Assembly: GCA_964059195.1 (NCBI GenBank)
Contig: CAXKWD010000004.1
Location: 118,640,043-118,704,042 of the forward strand
DNA: 64,000 bases
From: Ectobius pallidus
Taxonomy: Eukaryota > Arthropoda > Insecta > Blattodea > Ectobiidae
Direction: 5' to 3'
Every line of letters starts with the position of its first letter. Position 1 is the stretch's first letter. The notes under the pieces were generated by a model. The model searched no databases. It was not told the origin of the DNA and saw only the letters and a list, made by a program, of their open reading frames with translations. Below are positions 55,365 to 64,000 of this stretch, piece after piece. A program made the position numbers and the translations under genes.

Positions 55365-55889
55365 TCTCTTTCTTACAAAAATGTAATCCTAAAGTAACAT
55401 CCTCAAGCAATCTATGTTCTACCATTACGCGTGTAAGGACACATTGCTTTTTATTTCTTAATGTTCTATCTTCAGTACACAGAATGGAAATCAATATCTG
55501 TGCTGATCGACAGTTAGACCCAGAATTTTGGTTTCGGATTTCGGTATAAATGATTGCTAGCAGATGGAGACAGCAATTACGCGAGACGTAGACTACTATT
55601 AACCCTAGTACTCGGTGGGTTTTTTTTCGTATCAGGAGACTGAATGGGGGGGGGGGGGTTAATGGAACCTACTAAAAAGTAAAGTATGGGAAGTGGACAT
55701 TGTATTATTCTCATATTAATTTTAAACTGATTTTATGACCTTTGGAACATGTTGGCCGAATTGTACTACTTATACCTCTTTGGTTTTTGCTTCTCATTTC
55801 GGTACAGTCGAATCCACACTATAGTACATAATTTTCATATAAGTATCGTGATTACCTATAATAGGTTAAGTTGCATACGTCGGGTTTCT
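55365..55889. other. Unassigned
   Basis: Only the poly(G) run near 55650 stands out. Confidence 0.35.
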
Positions 55890-56215
55890 TCGAATATAAT
55901 TAAATATTTAAGTTTTGGGTTTTTAGAATACCTCGTAATTGATGAAAGCAACTACTATCCGTCAACAGCTCTCAGCAGTTCTCGCCTTTTCCGAAAGGTG
56001 GCAGGCCGCAGGGTTTCTCTTGATGCTTTGTCAAACGACGCACTTTAAAAGCACACGAAATTAACTTAATTTAATATAATTTTAACATTAAAACGAACAG
56101 AACTATTTTTTTTAAACAGGTTTTTAATTATGTTGTTTCATTTGCTGCTCTTAAGGTTTCAAGACCTATCCGTGCTATATAATAATCGATACCAAGCCAA
56201 AAATCTATTTCGTAA
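55890..56215 (+). repeat. Diverged dispersed block, partner at 23.5-23.9 kb
   Basis: See 23540-23870: the same phrases occur in the same order and strand. A 99-codon frame overlaps it (55749-56048, ending SLDALSNDAL), but the reading frame is not conserved in the partner. Confidence 0.5.
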
Positions 56216-56671
56216 TGGATGTCATTATGATACCGTTACTCACATGTAATAAACGTATTATAATATGATCGAACAAAAATGTTTGCATTTATTTCAATCA
56301 AATAAAATCAAACACATTTATGACACTATTACTTTATACGGCATTGAAAAGACAATAACTTAAAAGAAAATGGTTCCGCACAGATAATTTGAAACAATCA
56401 AATTCGGAGTCTCAGGGATAATTTAAAATGGCTAGACTATAAAGAAGCCGATCATACATGTTCACTCGGTGGGACCGTGTATAGGGAGGAAAAACAGAAG
56501 CAGACCCGGAAAAAGATAGTCTTATTACTTTAAGCAAATCGGCAGAGTTCAATGGACCAGTATAGGATGGATCTGCAATGAATGCACGAGGTTTTACAGG
56601 ATATTCCATCGAACTAACAAATCAGGATATACAGGAAGAATAATGTTAAATGGCTGGAAGGATAAACTGGT
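56216..56671. other. Unassigned
   Basis: Nothing recognised before the inverted-repeat element. Confidence 0.35.
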
Positions 56672-56673
56672 TA

Positions 56674-57332
56674 CCGTATTTTACGGACTATAAGACGCTC
56701 CGGACCATAAGACGCACCTTGATTTTAGAATGGAAATTTAAAGGAAAAGAAATTTAATTCTACATGATCCTAAACGAGTTTAAAAAAAGGGAATAATATA
56801 CTTCACTTTATAAACAAATTATAACCTTGTATAATGGAATCAGTGTAAATCACATCTAAGTTAAAACCTGCGTTGCACGAAAATCTCTTCTGTAAGGATG
56901 GCATCGCACAAATTTTAACAACTGAACTGGTTTCTCATGAAAGGCTGAAAATACTTTTACACCCTCGAACCCTCAATTCAGCAAACAGTAATTGTAACGG
57001 GACAAGACTGTTTAAGGGCCATTGCCTCCATTTAAACCCCCGGGCGGAGACAACTCCTTTCATATAAAAGAACTCAACATTCCTTTCTTTTCTCATTGTA
57101 CACCTGGCTCCCAACTAACCTCATTTTACGATTGTGACAAGTACAATGATGTACCAAAATTTGTAACTATCTTATTGTTTACAACACCTTGTTTATTATA
57201 ACTATGGTATTCCGGCAATATTTAGGCCTACCATAATTTTAATTTTTTTAGTATACTTCGGGCCATTAGATGCATTCAACTTTCAAGGCTCTGTTTTCAA
57301 GTAAAGTCCGTCTTATGGTCCGTAAAATACGG
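56674..57332. mobile_element. TA-flanked inverted-repeat element
   Basis: Both ends read CCGTATTTTACGGACYATAA GACG inward and are preceded by TA (56672-56673, 57333-57334). The left end repeats the CGGACYATAAGACGC word twice in tandem. This ACGGACTATAAGACG terminus is a widespread transposon end in animals, and a TA target fits Tc1/mariner/pogo-type elements. The interior, 659 bp, has a 64-codon frame with no recognised domain. Confidence 0.75.
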
Positions 57333-57334
57333 TA

Positions 57335-60300
57335 CTTGAAACATGTAAAAGCTTATTAAAAGGACAGGAAATGCATTCCTTTGTCACGGGGCAATATTTT
57401 CAGTGGTGAAAATTTAGGGAATAAAAAGGCGGAATCATTGACATCCTATTTATTTTAATTTTACTTTTCTTACTAAATATTCTTTATATTTGAAGCGCTG
57501 AAAATACAAATAGACGATGTTCTCAAAGTATTCTTAGTAATGAAGGGTTAAAGTTATTACATTATATATGGATGTGCATTTTGTCTTTACGCACAATTTA
57601 TGGGGAACTGGTAAAATACTTCTTTTGTACATGGTCTATTTGCAGTATGAAAGGGAACAAATTGGAGACGCGATAGATAGACTTGGTCTGAAATTTACCG
57701 AAGTTGGACTTGGTCTACTTGTATTTTCAGCGCTTCATTTTTTCCAAAACTTTTAGAATTCCCTAGTATGATTGATAGTTGAGCTCCAGTGCACATTGAT
57801 CCTAATTACGTTGTTTCCGGTAAAAGGAATTACAGAGCGCAAAGCTTCCGTAACAAATAAAAATGTTTTATTTTATTTTTTGCTTTGCTACTAATGTCAT
57901 TAAAATTTCAGACGTATTATACGATGTTTATAATGCTTCACAGCACATAAAATTGTACACTATTTTCATATCTCCTTTTTGCTCATATGCAGCTTATATA
58001 ATGTGTTCAATGTTTAATTATTTTTTATCCAACAAGATATGAAGATCTTTTGGTATCCAGTCCTTATAAATTTACGTAAAAGCAACTACACGTTGGTGCG
58101 ATAAAATGAAAGAGATGAAAATAAACGATAAAAGTGTGAAGATAGACACTTTCGAATAGTAAAAATTCCGCATCCCTATACAGGACTGGTCACTGATTCA
58201 TAATTCATAATAATTGCAAGTGCCCCAATATTTATTCTTTCATGATTAATTATGAAAATTTCTGTTATGAAATTTTCAAGAGTTTATGCAAAGTAATAAT
58301 TTCTTTTGTTGAGTTATTCTCTTAAAATGCCTAAAATACTCACGAGATATGTATGTGAAAAAATTGTCAATTTTTGGGTGTCCAAGATTACAGTTTTCCA
58401 CACTTCAAGTTGACTATAGCAAAGGGCCCATCGGATAAAGGCTGTTAATCTATAAAAGGGAGCCCAGCTAACTTTCAAATTTTCTAGGGAGCTCAAGGGA
58501 TCTAAACCCCTTGGTTCCGGTCCCCTGAGCTGAAGGTTTTGTGACTATTGCGTAAAACTCAAGTTTGATAAAAATAAATAGCGATTTGTAAGTCAAGCCT
58601 GAATTTACCTATTTCATGGATTCAGACTATCAAATAGGACCATTAAATTTGGAGATTCCAGTTGGAACACATTCTGGTCAGTTATCCCGTTTGAGAACCG
58701 GTTTGAGTACAGTAATAAGAGTACGGAGCAGTTCTGTGCCATGGTGAATTATTTACGTTGCAGGTTGCTCTCTTGTGAACGAGACCCGTGGGACTGCGAG
58801 CTCGGGAATATACCTTCTAATCTCCAGAATCCCTCCTAGCCGGCTTTCTCATATCAACTGGGATTCATTTGGAAATTAAGACGATACTGCAGCACGATTA
58901 ACTCTTACTGTATTATAATACATCTGATTATATAAAGAAAACTGAACTACAACCGAGACTAAACAAAAATTTGTATTTCTTCCTCGAGAAATAACCGCCT
59001 ACATTCATCTCACCCCTATAATAAGCAACCGGCTTAATCTAATATTATAAAGTTGAACATGTATGGGTGGGTATGTATATATAATGTAATGTATTGTTAA
59101 CGAAACATAATATATGTAATATATGTTTGTGTCTGTATGTTATGACCTCTATACAAAACTTTGACCGATTTTAAGGCTTTTGTACACTGATCTTCAACTA
59201 AGAAAAAATATAGATAGCATTAAAAACCAGAAAAGCCACCCCTTTCCTTCTTGTCAACCTTATGAGTAATATTTTACTTATATAGTTCTATATGTATTCA
59301 ACAATGCATAATATAACATTTTACTCATAGATCTTTAGAATCAGGAATTATTTTAGACAACATTAATATTCGAACAAACCACCCCTTATGTGTTTTCAAA
59401 TCCTGTTTGAGGCCTATATCTGTACAAATCTAAATCTTTGACAGATTTTTTTCAATGTTAAAAACATATTTGTTTACAAAAATAAATCTTACACAACAAA
59501 AATGAATTAAAGCAATCAGAACATGAGTTAATATAACGGGGAGAAATTCCGTACTGTGTTTAGCAAACTGCTTTCTATTTATTGCTAGCTTCCCTCACTT
59601 GTGCCTATTTTTGTGAAGCTGCTTATGATTTTACAAAGCAAAAACTCTTTACAAAGGAATTATGAATATTAACAGTCAGCCTTTGTTATATCTACATTGC
59701 TTTTATTTTGTGTTCCAGCTCTTTTATCATTCATTAATGAAAGAATCCTTTCTTTACTACTTACCACCGTACGAAAATATGTTTCAAGAAATTATTACGT
59801 TTACATGACGAAAAATACGAGGTGGATCTTGTTTAATGCTGAACCGATGATTTTGCTTAAAATAAAGTAAAAGCAAGGGATTTTTAGGAAAAACATGATA
59901 GTTGGCCACTCCAAAATGCTCTAAGAGATACATACCAATGAGTTCTTTGTTTGCAAATTATTCGTCACCAGGTTTTTAAAATAGATTTTTAGAGAAAATT
60001 CGATGCAACAGTAATATTAAGAAAAACCGCCCCTTAGCTGTTTTCCCCTTATTATATAATTTCTATAAAAAATCTATATTCTTTGGTAGATTTTTTTTTA
60101 CCAATTCTTACACACATAACTTACATAACAACGAGAAACATTTTCAGGTAATATCAACAATTGTAACTGGTTGGTTCCTTAAGCTTATGCCCCATGGCGT
60201 CTCATGTCATTGCGTGGGTGGCCCCGTGTGTAGTGTTTATAGGTGGCCTGACATAGATATTCGAAATTTGCTCTTTCTTTAAAAGAGAATGAAATAAAAG

Positions 60301-60500
60301 AAACGAATTGTAAAAATGTAAATGTTGCACTTAGGATAGTTTATTATATTATCGTTTCAGCAGAGAAAGGAAATACTTCGTTAAACCTTTACAACACTAC
60401 CAACCGCAGAAACGAATTAGCTGCTAATGTAGTTTATTAAATAGTATTTCATGTTATTTTGAGTTGGCATTCTATGACAAAGCCAAAGGATTGAAATGTG
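57335..60500. other. Unassigned AT-rich stretch
   Basis: No genes recognised. Three diverged phrases with AAACCACCCCTTA-like cores occur near 59225, 59370 and 60020, each followed by ATCTAAATCTTTGACAGATTTT-like text in the last two, suggesting an old long-period repeat. Confidence 0.35.
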
Positions 60501-63500
60501 TGTAACGTGCTTCAGGGGCTAAATACCCAAGAGGGTGCAACATTCAATTCTGTTGAAAGATGGGTAGCTTAGGAGACTAGGGGTTTCACACAAAATTCAA
60601 AAATAAGAGCAACAGTAACAATTTATTATTAAAATTTACAAAATTCCAGTTAATGGGGTGGCTGTTAAGAACAAGTTACTTGAGAAATAGGATTTATGCA
60701 TATACATCCTGTGAAGCAGGCTTTAAGTAAGTTTGGTAATGTTTGGCAGTCTTCCCTTCGTACGAAAATTTACCCGAAAGATAACGAAGCATGAAAACTA
60801 ATCAAAACAACAAGAACATACCTGCATAATAAATAGAAAAGATGATGACTAAGAGTTACATGGCGTAGAAGGCAGCTCAAGAGGCATCCACCAGCCCTCG
60901 CAGGCAAGGCCCCCAACTCCACGGTGTACCGGAGATTTCAGATGCAAGGAGACGATGTACGCTAGGCACTTGCATACAGCTTGGGGAACATTTCCTCACC
61001 CGGAGAATGGCAGAGCGCTTCTACCCAAGACAATCCAAACGTAGCTCTTGACAGATCGGACCCAACTCACTGACTCGTCATCCACGCTCGGAACACGAAA
61101 ACTCCCCCCTCCGGAAACGCCCTCTCAAATAGTACCCGCTACAGCAAAAAGAGAGAGAACAGAAAACCAAAGCTAAACACAGGCCAGAAGGGCAAACTAC
61201 AGAAACGCGCTCAGAAAACAAATGAAGGGAGAACTGCACAAACGTAAACAAAGCAAAAATGTGTACGTAGCAGAAGTAACAAGAAATAAGCAATAACCTA
61301 ACTTTAGCAGAAAAGAATTTAACGTAAGTAAAAGCATACAAATATATTAGAAAAACACAGTGCCGGGAACAAACGGCACATCCTCGCCGGCCCAGGAGAA
61401 AAAAAAAATTTTGCAAATTTTTTTTTTGAGCAAAAGTCTTTTCTTGCAAAAATTCGTCCATTTGGGAAAATATAGTTATACCTGCCAGAATGAGCATAAA
61501 ATGTTCACCATCAAAAATAAATAGGGTCCACACCTCACAACTTCAGCAAAATTCATAAGAAAAACCAGAGTCTTAATTAGCTTAGCCCAAAACAACTGCA
61601 CCATAACACCATGTAGTCTGTACATTGTGTAGAAAAAATTAACCAGTAGTTTGTATTATAGTAGTGTAGATCCAGTAGGTGGTGACGGGGATTTCTTCTG
61701 TTGTAGCTGTTGTCATTGTTGTAGACTGGTAAGTAGATTAAACTAATTATTAGAGTTGAGCAGCAGATGAGTAGATTTCAGCAGCAGTATTGATAATAGG
61801 CTTGGCTATATCTGGTTTCAGAAGAACAGCGCTAGGCGTCCCCAGCGTGCCATCAGAACAGCAGAGTAGAGGGTGGCCCAAAACAGTAAGGTGACAAGCT
61901 CGGCAGAAACATAGAATCTGGGCCATAGAGGAGGGCCACACACCCAAGCACAGAACAATCTGAAAATACAAAACTAATGTGAAAAACAAGGTACGTACAC
62001 ATTTTAAACTAACAAAATTGTCCCTGAAGGGGAAAAAGCCATTCAAAGATGAAATACAAAGTAATTATGGATTAAAAAAAAATATATATATATATTAATT
62101 GTTATAAAGTATCCTTTCCTCCATTTTTTTTTTCTCAGAAATCTATAATAGCAGGCACCCCAAATTTCGAATACAATATATTTTGTAAACATCTATTTAG
62201 ACATTTTAGAAAAATCTATTCGAAAATAAAACCCTGAAGGGGTAACAGTAATAGTAATAGATTTTACAATGTGTTACAAGGCAACTAGGCCTATAAAAAT
62301 GACTAATAATTTTTTTTTTACAATATTTTAATAAAACCCTATGTTTTTTTTTTTTTGACAATTTAGGGCAAAATTTTCATTATTTACAACTTCTCCAAAT
62401 GGAAGTAAAATTTATATACAATTTTAATACATTAAATAAATAAATAATTTAATAAATAATTTAATCAATAAATATTATCTGTATTGACAAATAATACAAA
62501 TAGAATTTTGTTATCTCAAGTTTCTAGATTGAGGCATTTTGAGAGTTTTTTTTTTTTTTTTTTTTTATTTAAGGGTATCGATCAAAGTATTCTAGAAATT
62601 TCCTTTTTTTTTTATTACCCATTTCTAGAGTTATTTTTTTTTATTCAAATTCATGAAATGAAAAGAAATTTAAGGAGAGAGATGAAAGATAAAGATGAAA
62701 GAGAAAAGAGTTAGTAGAGTGAAAATGAAAGAATGATGACAATGAAAAATGATAGAAAAGGAGTAAATGTAGAAAATGAGAAGGAAGGAGTTAATGGAGG
62801 TACCGGTACTTCAGCAAGATGAAAGAAATAGAAAGTATGAAGAATAGAGCGTTTTCGTTGGACAGGAGCTAAAGAGGTAAGAATAAGAGAAGGAAGTAGA
62901 GCCAGCTGAACTGACTCTCAGGCATAGCCTTGTAGACGACTAGCATGACTTCTAGGAAGGAGCATCAAAGAGTAGAGCTGGAGAAAAGGTAGAATCCAGA
63001 AGGGCGTTCTAGAATAATTTTTCAAGATACATCTTGATTTTCTCTTATGTCCCAGATGGTCCATCTAGAAGTGGAGCACACTCACATACAATATTTCTCG
63101 GGCCGTACGGGGGTCTGTAAAAATAAGAAAACCAAAACCTCGGGGTTCAATACCCCGGCAACGAAAACCATTGTCCTCGCCCCGCTAGGGAAAAATTCCC
63201 GGAGACTCCTCAGCCGTCCGAGGACAAAGAAGGGAAAATGCAACCTCCTCCATGGAATTAGCAGAGACCCCCACAAGCCGCGAACCGAAAGCAGGGGCCT
63301 CCTCCCATGAAGCAGTCAAAAAACACCCGGCAAAAACAACGGCAAAAGCACCGCCAACGAAAGCAATAGAAAATTGAAAGAACAAAGAAATACCAGTTTA
63401 TATATAAAAAAACTGATAATCAAGAGAAGCATTTGAAAAGACAACATAGATTAGATTTCAACACTGGCATTAGTTTAATACTAATTAAATTAGTTAAGAT

Positions 63501-64000
63501 AACTTGTAAAACCAGTGAAATCATAAATTCCTTTATTTTGAGTTGACTAGAGATAACCAGTCTCTAAAATCTTCTAGTTTTGAGTCATCATCTTCTTTCT
63601 ATCCTTTTTTTTTTTTGCACAAGTATAGATTAGCCGCAGAAAACGAACCAGAGAAGGTTCAATAGCAAACTTTGAAAGCGGCAAGAAAAAAACTTTTTGA
63701 AAGGCAGGTCGGACAATGCTTTACGTTAGATAGAGGTTTTGGATAATAGAGATTAGTACACTGTAATCAGTAAAACACAATAATGTAATAATTCACTAAG
63801 TATATGCAAAAATAAACAGAAAAAATTTTGAAAATGAAAAATCATATCATAAAAAAGAACTAAGCAAAAAAAATTAAACTGATTTTAATGTTATACTTTA
63901 TATTTACAGGAAGAAAACTAAACAGCAGGTATGCAGAGACCAAAAAAAAGGAACGAAGAGATACAGCCAAACAAAACCAACTAAGGGACAACAACAGCGC
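60501..64000. other. Unassigned, strand-biased region with GC patches
   Basis: The plus strand is strongly purine/A-rich, with a GA-rich core at about 62640-62900 (GAGAGAGATGAAAGATAAAG and similar). Less AT-rich patches lie at 60840-61240, 61800-61950 and 63050-63400. Minus-strand frames of 151 (61078-61533), 98 (61750-62046) and about 65 codons show no domain I can name; the 151-codon frame runs through a poly(F) stretch from an A/T run. It could be an unfamiliar retroelement or a gene's untranslated part that continues past the window. Confidence 0.35.

Noticed and set aside
61078..61533. 151-codon minus-strand frame as a membrane protein
   Set aside because: Its hydrophobic look comes from A/T runs on the opposite strand; it spans low-complexity sequence and has no recognisable motif.

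Overview
The window is AT-rich, repeat-dominated DNA from an animal nuclear genome, most likely an insect and probably a cockroach or termite relative. The reasons are the density of tRNA-derived SINEs, many hAT miniature elements, a short interstitial (CCTAA)n/TTAGG tract of the insect telomere type, and several decayed non-LTR retrotransposon C-termini (motifs such as GKPEGKRPLERPRCRW and KIKWAGYVVRMGEE) of a kind I associate with blattodean genomes. The taxonomic call is inference. I see no complete host gene, no bona fide tRNA or rRNA, and no CRISPR array. Two weak candidate internal exons lie on the minus strand, at 18.2 and 22.6 kb.

Layout, 0-10 kb: a mariner-like foldback element (1298-1971), a small foldback (2649-2795), a hAT element carrying a transposase C-terminus (5037-6179, minus), and a 5'-truncated non-LTR retrotransposon (7456-9209). 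10-21 kb: hAT MITEs with clear 8-bp target duplications (9838-10264, 14266-14584, 15558-16547), two opposed copies of one SINE body around a telomere-like tract, and a second copy of the 5-kb hAT in opposite orientation (20328-21435). 21-30 kb: a SINE split by a hAT insertion (24180-26024), two direct copies of a LINE C-terminus separated by a reversed SINE (26516-27638), and a five-unit tandem array (28605-29345) whose monomers also occur singly near 18.6 and 19.5 kb. 30-42 kb: a hAT MITE (30563-31333), a PIF/Harbinger-like element with TTA duplications and a MADF-like remnant (37660-39314), and fragments.

42.7-53.6 kb holds the best-preserved unit, a 9.46-kb Ty3/gypsy-type LTR retrotransposon on the minus strand (43948-53405). 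Its 1249-bp LTRs are nearly identical and it is flanked by a TAATAA duplication. Gag (684 aa) and Pol are joined by a textbook -1 frameshift signal: a T-TTA-AAC heptamer, a 7-nt spacer and a 9-bp stem-loop. Pol carries protease, reverse transcriptase, RNase H and integrase in order, but a one-base frameshift just after the RT active site splits it. The element sits inside an older repeat with terminal inverted repeats and a recurring 29-bp motif.

54-64 kb: two foldback MITEs, a complete SINE with 12-bp target duplications (54657-54974), a TA-flanked inverted-repeat element (56674-57332), and a compositionally odd purine-rich tail (60.5-64 kb) that I could not assign.

Across the whole window the palindrome TAGGCCTA is strongly over-represented (about 27 copies by eye against roughly one expected), inside and outside mobile elements.
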